Part shown: positions 12,301 through 24,522 of the stretch, one piece after another
How positions within the stretch are numbered: position 1 is the first letter of the stretch
Layout of the letters: each line of letters opens with the position of its first letter
NCBI GenBank assembly: GCA_029379385.1
Contig: CM055618.1
Span: forward strand, 9,992,134 to 10,056,133
Length of the DNA: 64,000 bases
Reading direction: 5' to 3'
Source of the DNA: Quillaja saponaria
Lineage: Eukaryota; Streptophyta; Magnoliopsida; Fabales; Quillajaceae
The notes under the pieces: generated by a model
What the model saw: the letters and a program-made list of their open reading frames with translations, nothing else
What the model was told of the DNA's origin: nothing
Databases searched by the model: none
Program-made: the position numbers and the translations under genes

Positions 12301-13892
12301 TGGGTCAAAATGTTTTTGAGAGATCGTAATTGAGTAATCAATCTTTGAACTGATTAACTAGATGTATTAGCCGAATGCGTATATATTGGCTTAAATATCA
12401 CTTGAATATTAAATAAATAAAAAAGTTAAAATTAGACTTATTTTATTCATTTTTTTAATTGTCTTTAATAATTTAGTTTTCATAAGTAGATTAGGCTTGT
12501 AAGATCGAAATAAATCCAACTAAAATATATTATATAAATTTTATGATTTTGAAAAAAAAAAAAATCCTCATCATATTCCTAGGTATCATCTATAATAATA
12601 TTTAAAAAATCATTTCAAAGTAAATTTTGGACTAAATAAATAAAATTCTTATATTGATTAAATAGATATTCATGCATTTCTTTTCTTCAATGTGTTTTAT
12701 TCTTCATTATATTTGATAAGATAAATTAACTCATTTTATTATGCTAATTTGTTGGTTTAACTAAGGTACAAACGAATCGTTCGTTAAGAACTCTTTAACA
12801 AAAAATTTTAAAAATATCCTTAACAAAAGTCAAAGGGATTTGAGCCTTGACTAATTGGAACAAAGAAACAATAAGAATAATCTCCAATTCAAAGGCATTA
12901 TAAGGGTTTTTTTTTTTACATGTACATATATTTATTATAAATTTATAAAATATTAATAATAAATTAAACGAGATGAGCTCGCGAGAAGTCGAGCTTTACA
13001 AAGATTGAGCTTGAATCATTTACTAAATGTGACTTAAAATAAATATCAAGTTCAACTTGTTTTAAAATGAATCAAGTTTGAGTCGAGTTCTTAACGAATC
13101 TGTTTACGAGTTATTCATGAATTTTTGTATTCATTTGCACCTCTAGATTTAACAAACATGCCTTTGTTACAAATATTGAAAGGCTAATTATATTTGATTT
13201 TATGTGATATTTGACTTTTTTAAACTTTAATTCATAGTTATTTATTTAACTTCTTTTTCTTTTTTTTATCCCTTTTAAGTCACATTTCATTTGCCTATTA
13301 ACTAACCTATATTAGTGAAAGACATATTAAGCTTCTTTTTTTTTCTCTTGATAATGGTCTTTGAGCCACTTTGCTTTTGTGTTTGAAACATGTATTTATC
13401 ATTTGAAGTTTAAAATCACGTTTAACTTGTATAATAGTATATTTGACTGAAACTGAAAATCACTTTCGATTAAATATCCAATACAATTTTAACCTATATT
13501 TCAGAAGTTACTTCAAGTGCAGTTTTTCAAGAATACATTTATAGTAAAATACAAAATACAATTTTTATATTATTTTTTGACAAAAATATCATTTCTTTTT
13601 AAAATATTCTTATAATTCAAAATCATTGTTTTAGATAACTAACTACACTGCAAAACAAATTATACTAAAATTAATTCTTCTAAAATCCCCACTAGCAAAA
13701 CCAATTATCCAAACCAAAGTATAGGTTAAGGATTGGACTGATGGTTGAGAATATGTGCTCATTTTGAAACTCTTCATTAGTATAAAGTTCTCATAAATTT
13801 TGTACTTATAACGTGAATGACTTGCCTATGATCGAACTATAAAAATAAATTAGTTGAAATGCACATATACTGACCTGAACATCACTTGATTG

Positions 13893-13946
<54 letters not shown>

Positions 13947-14640
13947 ACACAAATGTATATCTATTTATCCACTATTTTAAAACAGGAGATTGGGTCTCTT
14001 ATTTATTTTAAATTTATTAATCTAGCTCATATATATAACTATTTATACTTTTCATTTCAAAATTTAAAAAAACTAACTAACATACAAGTAAGCACCTCCA
14101 TTCCTTTAAAAAAAAAAACTATAACAAATTTAAAAGATTCTTTCTAATAATTATTGAGTTTTTATCTTAATAAATATTATAAAAATTTACTCACACATGT
14201 TCAACTAAGCAAATACCACTATTTACGGGCGTGCCAGAGCCTAATTATATATATAATTTTTTTAGATCATATAAATATATATATTAATTTAATTTAATTC
14301 AAATATTTGGGGTCGTACAATTGAATTTTTTTTAATTTAAGTAAACTTTTACAATTGTTTGATTAAATTTCAATGATCAATTAAATCAAATTGAAAATAA
14401 TTGTTAATCAAATGTTTAGTACAATGTTTAATAATATTTGAATATTAAATCAATAATCCTAATATGCTTGGATCTAACCACTAACCCTGCCTACTGTCCG
14501 AAAAAGAAGAAAAAAACCGCCGACGAGTACTTTTATATATGTCCCGACCGGGTAAAGAAAAAACCGGGTACAACCAACACAGCTGTTAAGACATTTCTGG
14601 AAGAACTAAGAAGGCGTATCCTCGTTGGGTTCAAAAAGTC
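12301..14640. other. AT-rich intergenic region between divergent genes
   Basis: No gene seen. ALIX (minus) and the next gene (plus) are divergently arranged, so this interval holds both upstream regions. It is strongly AT-rich and contains the TA microsatellite listed separately. Confidence 0.6.
13895..13943. repeat. (TA)n microsatellite
   Basis: About 24 uninterrupted TA units, likely length-variable between individuals. Confidence 0.95.
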
Positions 14641-14649
14641 ATACACCAA

Positions 14650-14747
14650 CCCGAAGGAGATGCCAAACCTCTTGAACTTCGATCTCCTTCCCTTTTCTTC
14701 CATCTTTCTCTCCCCGTGTCTTTGACTTCATCCGCTTGCTCTTTCAG
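14650..14747 (+). other. Candidate 5' UTR exon of the charged nuclear protein gene
   Basis: A pyrimidine-rich, ATG-free stretch (cttcccttttcttccatc, then cttgctctttcag) ends at a good donor, CTTTCAG|GTACGG, at 14747/14748. Such leaders are typical of plant housekeeping genes with a 5' UTR intron. The link to the coding exon at 16383 is inferred from order and strand only. Confidence 0.35.
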
Positions 14748-16382
14748 GTACGGTTTCTTCATCATCTTCGATTAAGATGTTCAAGGGTTTTATGCTTTCT
14801 AATAAATTTGGGGGTTTTTCTTTGGGTCAATGTTGGGGCATTGGTTGTAATCAAAATAAAGTTTTGATTGGACGGTTTTTGGTTTTTCATATTTGATTAT
14901 CTATTTCGATGATTGTTAGTATTGGGTTTAGTGTGGGATTGCTCACAATCGTTGTTTTCTGGAGGATGTCTGCCTCTTATTAGACTTTGCCTGCTTGGTT
15001 GCTTGCGTAACGGAACTTCAAAACCAAATGGGAAATTTTGAATATTGGTAATAGGCTACTTATATGAATTACTAATGGGAAAATTTACATTTTTTTACTT
15101 TTTGGCGCTTTAGTGCTCGGTATATCTATAAGTAATAGCTACTTATGTGGTAGTTGAGTGTTGTATCTCTAGTTCTTAAATGTTCCACGGAAGTGTCAGT
15201 GTTCAGTATACATACGAATTATATTTTTATTTTTTTCTTTAATGTTTTTAAGAGTATTCAATCATTTTTATATAATATTACTTTTCATGTGATGACTAAC
15301 ATATAGTATTTCATCGCATAGCCATCTGAAGGAACGGTGTAATTGCTGAAATTTGAGCAGATTGTTGGGTTTAGGTTTTACCTCTTGCACATAAGGTAAG
15401 AAAGAAAAGTTTACTTATGTAACCATTCTTTTTATATTGTGAGGTTTTAATCTAAATTATATTTTATCTTATACTTCAAATGTGGATGCATGGCATAGTT
15501 ATGCGGTATAATGAATACAATCCACTTGGTTATGCGGTATAATGAGTACAGTCCACTTGGTCTTTATTCACTTGTTATGCATGCTGTGATTCTCATCTTC
15601 TAGCAGATCTGTTTCAGAGTTTATTCGAAGATAGAAATTAGTTATGATTTTAGTAACCTTTCTGTGCACAAGCATGTTGTCATTGGATGTGATTTAGTTC
15701 CTTTCTTTAGGATGTTCTCTTATCTTATGAGCTTGGTCATTTTAACAGCCAGTTACAACCTTTCTTTTGGGTGCAGTATTTGTTATAATTATAGTTTGAA
15801 GTATCAAGATACTCTTAAATCTTGCAATATCTGGAGAGTGCAAGAAAACTTATACCTTAAGTTGGTATTTGGGACTCCATTAAGGTTCAAAAGTCAAAAC
15901 ATGCAACTGGAGAACTCTTTTAACCATAGGCTTCATATTTGATGTTTATTCAGTTTGTTGCCACATTAGAAATCAAAGAATTTTGTTTGGAACAATGGTT
16001 CATGTTTTTTTGTAATCTTTTATACCATGGACTTTGCACATATTTATTTGTTGGGATTGATACAAGTGCTCCTATGTTAAGGGTTTCTGACTCAATATTG
16101 TTATATTTCTGTATGTAAGCTATAAGTTTGATGTCTTACTGCACAGTACTAGACTACTAGTTGCATATGTTGTTTGTAAAACTTGTCTGGCAGAATTATG
16201 ACTATGGTGTCTTATTCGTTCTGTGCAGTTTATCTTATATAACATTTGAATTTTAAACTTGATTGTATAACTAACATTGTTTTTTCTCTTCTGTGAGATG
16301 CATTTCCGGTCATCATCTTGCCGAACATGCAGTTTTTGATCTGGTCGTTATTTCCGAATGGACAGCAAGCTGGTTCCTCCAG
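14748..16382. other. Presumed intronic sequence before the charged-protein exon
   Basis: No coding exon recognised. A donor-like CATAAG|GTAAGA near 15393 may close a small exon around 15330-15393, but it contains no ATG. The tandem piece 'ggttatgcggtataatga.tacaatccacttgg' near 15497-15560 is a local imperfect duplication. Confidence 0.35.
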
Positions 16383-17300
16383 TTGGTTGAGGAGAAGAAA
16401 AAGAGAATCTTGGAGAAAAGAGAAGCGCCTTTAAAATGGGAGGAGAAGCTGGAAGCTGCTGCCAAGGCAAAGGCCGATGCTGAAGCCAAAGAGAGGAAGC
16501 TGAAGGCTTCAAAACATAGAAAAAGATCTGGCTCTGATAGTGAAAGTGATAATGACAGTGATGATGGATGTACAAAGATGAGTAGAAGAGCTCATAAAAA
16601 GCACAAGAAGCATTCGCGACCTGATTTGGGAGACCATGAGAAGAGGAAAGTGAAGAAATCCAGGCGAAAACCAATGAAACGTTCCTCCGAATCAACTGAC
16701 ATTAGCAGTGATGAATTTGACAGTAGCTCGGAGGAAGAAAGGAGGAGGAAGAAACACAACAAAAAGCACAGAGATTGTAGGTCAAGATCAGCTTCCAGTG
16801 ATTCAGCCTCGAGTGATGATGAATCAAGAAAGAGAAGTCATGCAAGAGACCACAAATGCCGTTGGCAGTCAAGATCTAGTGAATCAGACATCTCTAGTGA
16901 TGAAGCAGATTGTCCAACTCGAAAGAGAAGTAGTGCAAAGCAACACAAACGCCATCGCCGATCAGAATCTGTTGTATCAGACTCATCAAGTGATGACAAT
17001 GATGGTACTTTCAGAAAGAAGAGTCATAGAAAGCACCATAGACATCACATACGATCACAAAATGTGGACTCAATATCATCAGATTCTGATGATGACAAAC
17101 ACGCACTTAGAAGCCGATCTTTAGGAAAGTCATTTGATGACAACCATCAAGAAGAAAGTAAACCATCTAGGCAGAGGTTAGGCCATCAGCATCACCACCA
17201 CTGCCACCACCATCATCACACACATGGACATTTGATGAGGAGACAAATCATTCACCTGAGCGATCTGCAGACAATAGAAAGCAGGAGGAGGATTCTATGA
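16383..17300 (+). CDS. Lys/Ser/His-rich nuclear-type protein, last coding exon (N-terminus not found)
   Basis: The exon most likely begins after the acceptor CCTCCAG at 16382, opening with LVEEKKKRILEKREAPLKWE and an Ala/Lys/Glu-rich helix (KLEAAAKAKADAEAKERKLK). Then come about 200 residues of alternating Lys/Arg/His-rich and acidic Ser/Asp blocks (SGSDSESDNDSDD, KKHKKHS, SSDEFDSSSEEE and similar), and a His cluster near the end. Such composition is typical of nuclear proteins linked to RNA processing (FAM133/SRRM-like), but I do not recognise a defined family. No in-frame ATG lies near the exon start, so upstream exons are needed and I could not identify them. The tail may be frameshifted near 17220: another frame continues as a more protein-like DEETNHSPERSADNRKQEED. 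It is either a gene with unseen 5' exons or a decaying copy. Confidence 0.55.
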   Translation: MVEEKKKRILEKREAPLKWEEKLEAAAKAKADAEAKERKLKASKHRKRSGSDSESDNDSDDGCTKMSRRAHKKHKKHSRPDLGDHEKRKVKKSRRKPMKRSSESTDISSDEFDSSSEEERRRKKHNKKHRDCRSRSASSDSASSDDESRKRSHARDHKCRWQSRSSESDISSDEADCPTRKRSSAKQHKRHRRSESVVSDSSSDDNDGTFRKKSHRKHHRHHIRSQNVDSISSDSDDDKHALRSRSLGKSFDDNHQEESKPSRQRLGHQHHHHCHHHHHTHGHLMRRQIIHLSDLQTIESRRRIL

Positions 17301-18629
17301 AAACTTTGACAAGAAAAATGACAATGCTCGTGTGTGCACAAAACTGTGAGAGAGATGGTGTTGCTCTTGAGATCTGATTATTTGATTTCTTTCTACAGTA
17401 TTTTCATCAGTCTTTTCTCTTGCTCGTCATCGAACTATTATTGCTAGGGATTATTTTGTGATCCTACTGAAACTTGCTGGACGAGGCGCTAATATTTTAT
17501 TGCTCCTGCATTTGGCGACTTGATTTGTTATAATTTGACTGAAAGACTTGTTTTGCATTGCGGGACATCTTATAATTGATTAGATTGTTAAGAGTTCTTA
17601 AAACTATTGTTTCCAATTAAAGCAAATATGGTTTGTGAAAGTCTGAATTAGGTTACTTTTCCTGATAAAATTGTGCTAATCGTTGAAACCGATGGTTGAG
17701 CCCCCTAAGTCTGGGACTGGCATTGCACGGCACTGTCTGAAGTAGCTTAGTACATACGTATTTGATTAATGAAAGGAGATCGTTAACAATGGTGATATAT
17801 CATTTCTCTGTAAAAATGTATTTTATTTAAAAAAGGATTCAAATTTAAAAATAAATAAATTTATTTGTCTGTATTTTTAATATATGACCAAATTCTGTTT
17901 TTAGTGTAACATGAGAGACTTTGAGTCTATTAATTTTCTCCATAACCACCGAAAACATAGCAAAAGTGCAAGATCTCCTTATATTGAAACTTCAAGTTTA
18001 GTATGGCAGTAGATATTGAAAAGACACAATGAAGATCTGACTTCGTTACCATTCCCCACCACCTCTATTTCATTCTCATTCCAAATTTGTTCTTTTAAAT
18101 ATCATATTCACCGAAATTCAACCATACTCCCTCATCGTTCTGTCTCACCACCCCCAACGAAAACCCACCCCTCCTTTCCAACATCTTCTCTGATAGAACA
18201 TAAAAAAAAAAAAAAAGGCTAATTTGTAATTGTTGTTTTTTCTCTGATCAAATAGAATCAAACTGAACCCAGATTTCTTTTTTATTTTTTAATGTCTTTT
18301 TCATTTTTTATTTTTGAAAAAAAAAAAATTATGAAGTTTTATGCGTTTTATAAGCCATGCGGCAATTCTATTCGTTCTTTGTAACATGTTCAGCAGATAA
18401 TGTAATTAATGGCCTTCACATCATTCTGATTCCCGCCGGCAGCCGCCATATTTTAAAAGCACCTCAAAAATACAAAAATGGCTATTCAGACAACTAAACC
18501 CACTGTCTAAACTCTCGTCCATTACTTAATACCTACGCATCATCTTCTTGTTTAAACCGATTCTGGGCTAGAAGAGCTAACCATCTTCCATAGAAGTAAC
18601 AGTGTCCTGTCCTGTCTTCGTTCTTGGCT
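17301..18629. other. 3' flank of the charged-protein gene and upstream region of the ASF1 copy
   Basis: No coding sequence. The first few hundred bases are the likely 3' UTR of the preceding gene. The last 500 bases precede the ASF1 start and contain A-runs near 18201-18215 and 18318-18328. No promoter element can be fixed. Confidence 0.4.
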
Positions 18630-19539
18630 ATGAGCGCTGTTAACATCATAAACGTCGCCGTCTTGGACAACCCATCTGCATTTCTCAACCCGTTCCAGTT
18701 TGAAATCTCCTACGAGTGCTTGACACCCCTCAAAGATGGCAATTTTATTGGACCCTCAATTTCTAACATGTTAAAGTTTTATTTTTTCCATTCAATTTTC
18801 ATTTTAATGTCAAATTGAATTGGGATATCTACTTGTCTGCTAGGAGGTTTAGATAGGCATTATCGACTGAGTAGTTTGATTTGTTGATTCGAGCTTGCTT
18901 TTGGTGAATATTAACAAGTTACTTTCTGGGTTTCAATTATCAAAAGAAAAGGAAAAACTGTGATACTAAGAAGTAAAAATAATTCCGTCCATTACCAGAC
19001 ACTAATAGTATGTTTGAGAAATTACTGCTATTTTGATGTACACAACTTAAGGTGCAGACTTAAATTAATAAACTCGTACTTGGGATTTCCAAGTTCTGAC
19101 TTCTCAATTTCCAGTTGCATACAAGTAAGTGACTTTGAGGCTTGGAAGATGATTGATTCACAATTTCAGAATCCTTAGCACATGAGCTCTTCACTTTTTT
19201 TTCTTTTTTGTGACAGGTGATTGAGTTTTTCTACTTGAGGATTGCTTATAATGAGTAAACCAAATTTCTCCTTTTCTTTTTCCGAAGAACATTACTTTTT
19301 ATGACCGCATAAGCTATTCTCTAGCTTCAGATATGCAAAACGTCTTTTCTTCTGGCAAAGAGTCATTGCTGCAAAAGACAAGGCTTAATTTATGAACATA
19401 CAGATTTCAAGAATATAGCATGCTTTGTGGACATCTTGAGGAATTTGTGATATGCCTAGTTCCAAATTGCTGCTGATGCTTTCCTTATGTTTTGCTTTTA
19501 GTGTGAATGGAATCTCATTTACGCTGGGTCTGCTGAGTT

Positions 19540-19574
<35 letters not shown>

Positions 19575-20107
19575 CCAACTCCTCGAAAGTGTGCTTGTGG
19601 AGCCTGTCAATGTTGGAAATTACCGTTTTGTACTTCAGGTTTTCACTCTGATAATCCAATGCGCCTATACAAATATTGAGTTTTCACTTGAATTTAAATT
19701 TCTTGTTGAAATATTGTCAGGCAGGTCCTCCAGACCCCTCAAAAATCCGCGATGAAGATATCATCGGTGTCACAGTACTGCTATTGACTTGTTCCTATCT
19801 GGGACAGGAGTTTATTCGTGTGGGTTACTATGTTAACAATGACTATGATGATGAACAGCTAAGGGAAGAACCTCCACCAAATGTGTTGATTGATAGAGTT
19901 CAAAGAAATATTTTAGCTGACAAGCCTAGAGTTACCAAGTTCCCTATCAATTTTAGTCCTGAAAACAATGAGAATGGAGAACAGCCTCCTTCACCTGATG
20001 TTTCTGTTGAGACCAATAAAATGGAGAACGTCCTCCTTCACCAGATCTTCTATACAGTGAGAAGAAGTTATAAATTGAAGTGGCTGCTATCAATCTTCAA
20101 ATTTTGA
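18630..20107 (+). pseudogene. ASF1: ASF1 histone H3-H4 chaperone copy, disrupted
   Basis: Exon 1 (18630-18738) encodes MSAVNIINVAVLDNPSAF through ECLTPLKD and is followed by GC, not GT. Exon 2 (19502-19638) encodes EWNLIYAGSAE, then a 38-bp (GT)n(AT)n run, then QLLESVLVEPVNVGNYRFVLQ in a different frame. Exon 3 (19721 on) encodes GPPDPSKIRDEDIIGVTVLL, YYVNNDYDDEQLREEP and VTKFPINFSPEN. These are the signature segments of ASF1, which hands H3-H4 dimers to CAF-1 and HIRA in the nucleus. The microsatellite replaces the expected five residues (DETYD-like) and shifts the frame. Joining exon 1 to exon 2 as drawn reads into a stop. Near 20020 the acidic tail also changes frame: the alternative frame gives NGERPPSPDLLYSEKKL and a stop at about 20073. 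Because introns remain, it is a decayed gene copy, not a processed one. Sequence error in the microsatellite cannot be excluded. Confidence 0.8.
19538..19575. repeat. (GT)n(AT)n microsatellite inside ASF1 exon 2
   Basis: The run goes from TTTGTGTGTG... to ...ATATATC directly between the codons for GSAE and QLLE of ASF1. Its length of 38 bases is not a multiple of three. Confidence 0.9.
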
Positions 20108-22278
20108 GGTGTCCATTCATGGTCCAATATAGTTTCCTTGATTTTAACCTCTTTTTTTTTTTTCCCCCTGTTTAAATGACTGAGAGTGAGATCAATTCCG
20201 AAGTCTCAACTGCAAACTTGGACTATGTTATACCATTAGTCTTTAGGATTGGTCATCTATGGCTCGCAGGGAAAAATATTCTGCATGTTTAAATTGTAGT
20301 TTATATCAAAGTCTATTTCTCCAAGCTACAACATTACTAATCTTGCGGGGAGAATTCCAATACCCAGACTAGTTTGACTCAATAAAGTTACAGTTTTGCA
20401 TTTGAGGATATAAGATGATATGATGCAGCATTACTTTAATCGTAAACATGTATTTCTCTTCCTCATAAGCTGGATACTACAATTAAACTGATAATGTTCT
20501 TCATGGTAATATTTAGTTTCTTATTATTATTACAATCATTTTTTTCTTTTCATTACAATAAATGCTGAAGAATGGATTCATGGCATGTTCTTGGAGAAAG
20601 GTTTATAAAGAGATCACAGATCTGGCCATCATGGTCTGGTCTGATTTGTTTGCACCAAGTAATCTTATTTTCATGTACAGCGTAGTAATTGAAATCCTGC
20701 TTTTGCAGGAAGGTTCACAACTGTCTTCCACTTGTTGGTTCTTTAGTCATTGAGTTATTGAATTTGGAACCTCTCTTATAAAGGAAAAGAAAGTGATATT
20801 TCACTGCAAAACTTGTGCATGGTGGTGATAAAGAGCACACTGTGAAATAAGAATTGTTAGCTTTAGTTGCTGATGATGGAAATACTTAAATGTAGTTTTG
20901 AGAAAATGGGGTGGCCTTGTGGGATATTACGTATACTACTCAAGTAGTTCGAGTAATCAGCTGTTTTTTATAAATGAATTCTTGTAATGGACTATCCCGA
21001 ATCTGCAGTAGTTTTGCTCACATATTGAACTATCCAAGCAGAGTTCAGTGTCAGTCTCAACAAGGGATATATTCATCTAGATCGTGTTATTTGCAGTTGC
21101 TGGGAATGTCACCCCAGGAGGCAGCTAGGTATATTGCTATTATTTTCATACTTGTATATGTATGTTTATAATATAAGTTGTCTTTCTTGGTGTTAAGATG
21201 CTAAATTCTTGACTTTCGATTTGCGCTTTCTGTATTCACTAGAAATTGGAGGTTTTTGCTTCTGCCTTCTAATGCATGGGTAAATTTTGCTGGACTCTTC
21301 AGTAAACTTATGAGTAATAGGTGCTTACTGAATACCTGGTTTGTTTTTGTCTGGTGAGGTAATAATAAAATTCTACAAGCATGGAGGGTGTTGAAAAATG
21401 GGAAATTGTAGAAATTAGTTGGGTTTTTGCAGTCCAAAATGCACTTAACCTGTTCTTTTGCTTCCTTCTGTTGCTTCCATTGACACACAATAGTTCAAGT
21501 CTTGGTGTTGGCATTGAAAGAGCTTCTTGCTCAGTCTAACCTTGCCATCATTCTTACTAGCAGCACATGTAAAATTGACCAAGGCATGTTAAATCTTTAC
21601 ATTTCTGGTTGTTTCTCTTGGCACTTGATCATTCTGGGTGAAGTTGGTTGTTGGATTTTGAACATGTATATTCATAGAAAAATGTAATAATTATGATCTT
21701 CTATGGAAGTTTCTGATTATGAAGTTGTTTTGGAATTGATGTTCTTTTATAGGGTAATGTAATAAACACCGTTACTTGCGGTTCGATTCTGTATGTAGTA
21801 TGTCATATTGTGATTGCCATATGATATCATTCATAGGTCTATGAGTAGTCTAGAAAATTAATTACGTAAGGAGATGCATGTATAAAAATTAGATTCATAA
21901 GAGTGTATGTAGTTGAAAAGTTAATTCAATATATGCAATTAATATTAGGAAATTGAAGTATCACAAATGTTTTTTTTTTCTTTTTTTTTCTTTTAAGTAC
22001 ATTTATAATTTTGCAAGTTTGCTTGTGTTGGATGGATATAGGTCTTTGGGTATCAAGCCCCTCATCCACCATGGATGGATAGCTAAAAATGGTCCTATAT
22101 AACTCACCTGGTTTTGAAACCCGGCTTGTAAGATGATTTTAAAAAATTGTATAGGTCTCTGAGTCACCTGTTTAATTGTTTGGTTGATATGTGACATCAT
22201 AATTTAAAAATATAAATATTTTATGTATATATAATAATTTAATATCAAACACAAATTAAAAAATAAGTATAAATAAAA
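20108..22278. other. Intergenic, no gene recognised
   Basis: Several short open frames exist (for example at 20562-20753 and 20974-21171), but none resembles a known family or has supporting splice structure. The first part may include 3' UTR or lost exons of the ASF1 copy. Confidence 0.5.
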
Positions 22279-22968
22279 GGATCAATTGTATTTTATTCCA
22301 TGAACTATTATACGTTTTGCAATAATTTTTACGAACTATCAAATTAAGCATATAATCTTTAATTTGAGTCATAAATTGTAAATAACTTCCAAATCTAATC
22401 ATCTAAATTAGTTATAAAATCTAACAGATTATCTTAGTAAAGATTAAACTATTCTTAAATTTTTTTTTGCTTTCACTTTCTATTTTTTTTTTTCTAACAA
22501 TTAAAATTTCTATATTTATTCAATTATAGTATATTCTTTAATGTGTAATACAATAATAAGAAGATAAAAGCTGAGATAATATTATCATTAAAATACAAAT
22601 TAAAACAACAACTTGTATAATTTTTATAAATGAAAAAAATAATATTAGTAAATTTATTAATAATTTAAAATTTATGACAAGAAAATAAAAATTATGAATG
22701 AATCAAATATTATTTATGCATGTTAAAATTGAATCAATATAAGGAGTTTAGTTTCATTAAAAATGAAAAGAAAAAGATGTAAAAAGGAGAAAATATAAAT
22801 TAAAAAAATTATAATGAAGGTAATTTAGTCTTTTTATGAGTTAATTTGTTAGATTGAATGACTAATTTAGATGAGTGGGGTTATTTGTTAATTATGACTC
22901 AAATATAAGAGTTATGTGTTTAATTCGATAGTTTATAATGGTTCATTGGATAAAATGTAATTGACCCT
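22279..22968. mobile_element. Foldback MITE with long imperfect inverted repeats, about 690 bp
   Basis: The left arm (ggatcaattgtattttattc, from 22279) is matched in inverted orientation by ggataaaatgtaattgaccct ending at 22968. The arms run about 150 bp each (left to about 22440, right from about 22840) with mismatches; shared inner words include 'catataatctttaatttgag' opposite 'ctcaaatataagagttatgt'. A possible 8-bp target duplication, aaataaaa, lies at 22271-22278 and 22969-22976, though it is low in complexity. Nothing is coded. Mutator-like or hAT affiliation is open. Confidence 0.6.
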
Positions 22969-22976
22969 AAATAAAA

Positions 22977-24390
22977 ATAGTCTATTACAAGTGTTGCTTA
23001 TTTATTTTAATTTATAAGAATTTTACTTCTTATGTCCTTAGAGTTACAATAAATCGTTATGAATGTAGGATTATAAAATAGCATAAGTGGGTTTGTTTAA
23101 ATTTGATTTTTCCCCCAACTTCTCCTTCGTGGTTGGTTGATTAAAGTGGGTTCTTTTTTTTTTTTTTTTTGGTTTCTTACGAATATCATCACACCATTTA
23201 GGTGTGAGCCAGAGTTTGTGGCTGCCCTTTCCATAAATGTTTCCTGCAAACTCGAACTCTTGACATCTCATAGGTCCCTTAACTGCTGAATTCAAATGTG
23301 TCTTATCACTTGAACCACTACTGAATAAAGTAGGGTTTCTAAATGCATCGGGATATTTTAAAATTTATTTTGTATTTATGTAAAATGTAATAATCCTAGC
23401 TATTAAAAGAAGATAGTGGCGTATATAGTTTCTTTTCAAAAATAATTAGACATATAAAAAGTAATTATACAAATTAATATAAAAACAAAACAATCAAGCT
23501 CATTCTTTTTAATTAAAGGAAAAATAGAAAAAAAATCTGTTAATTTTATTTGTTTGCAATTAAAGTTTTTTTTTTTGGGTAATCTTAAAAAATAAAGACT
23601 GTTAGACAACTAAATGAAAATCTAATAATTAATTATCTATGAAGTCGATAAATTTAGCTGTAGCATTTACGGTTCTTTTGCAATATCCAATTAAGTTGTA
23701 GTGCAATTATAAAACAAAATAGAAAACTATTGAGCATATAAGTTCTTTATCAGAGTAAAACAAAATTCTTACTTTGGAGAAACTTTTTTTTTTTTTTTGA
23801 GAAATGAAATAAAATCTAATGCAGGTTATCTCCAAATGTAAAATTAATAAATAAAAGCTGCATTTTTCTGCTAAGAATAAAATGTAAAAGTGTTATTTTA
23901 AAAAAGAGAGTATTCTGGAATAAGATGTTAAAATTTAAGTCATTGATTTTTTATTTTTTATATTTAGCAGCTAGCTGGGATGTTTGGATTCACTTATGTG
24001 TATTTTTGTTAATCATTTTTTCGATCCAGTCACAGAATATTATCCAGCACTAAGATTAAAAAAAATTTATGTGGAGATTTTACTCTCGCAAACTCCTAAA
24101 ACAATTTGACTTTAAATCATTAATTTCTATCAATGGTTAAAATTAATGCATTTTACTAGTAGACACTTTTTAAAATTCAAATTCTTATAAGTATTTTAAG
24201 AGCACTCGTTAAGATAAGGTTCATGTATATAAATTTTTTTAGTTTTTAGGAGAACAATTACTTAGTTACTATTTTAAAATATTTTTAATTCAATTATTAT
24301 ATTTATTATTTCTTAATAATTGTTTTAATTTAATTGCTATATTTGTGTATCAAAGTAACTAACTATTCCCCCACGTACAACGTATCATTA
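22977..24390. other. AT-rich upstream region of MATE copy A
   Basis: No gene. Poly-T runs at 23154-23171 and 23786-23799. The last 200 bases are shared with the upstream region of copy B (29050-29130). Confidence 0.5.
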
Positions 24391-24392
24391 GT

Positions 24393-24401
24393 CATATAAA
24401 T
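24393..24401 (+). promoter_or_regulatory. Possible TATA box of MATE copy A
   Basis: CATATAAAT lies about 125 bases upstream of the copy A start codon. The equivalent position in copy B reads TAATATAAAAA (29110-29120). The position is conserved between the duplicates, which supports but does not prove promoter function. Confidence 0.4.
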
Positions 24402-24522
24402 GCGCAAACATTTGCATCTAGATCTCTTTATTTTCTCTATCCCTCCTCTCTTGTTATTGTTCATATTCAGCTTCAAGGAGGAAACTTAAGTTGAGTGGCT
24501 AAGACCAGTACTGGATTATATC

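Noticed and set aside
14438..14725. 95-codon ORF before the leader exon
   Set aside because: No recognisable domain, and it contains a Lys run. The region reads as promoter and leader.
16293..16382. Reading frame upstream of the charged-protein exon as its N-terminus
   Set aside because: It begins with GTG, not ATG, its residues look random, and a splice acceptor lies at 16382 just before the protein-like sequence.
16708..17124. Second long frame over the charged-protein exon
   Set aside because: Overlaps the Lys/Ser-rich frame. Its composition is a by-product of the repetitive codons.
20562..21171. Short ORFs after the ASF1 copy as extra genes
   Set aside because: No family similarity or splice pattern; lengths expected by chance.
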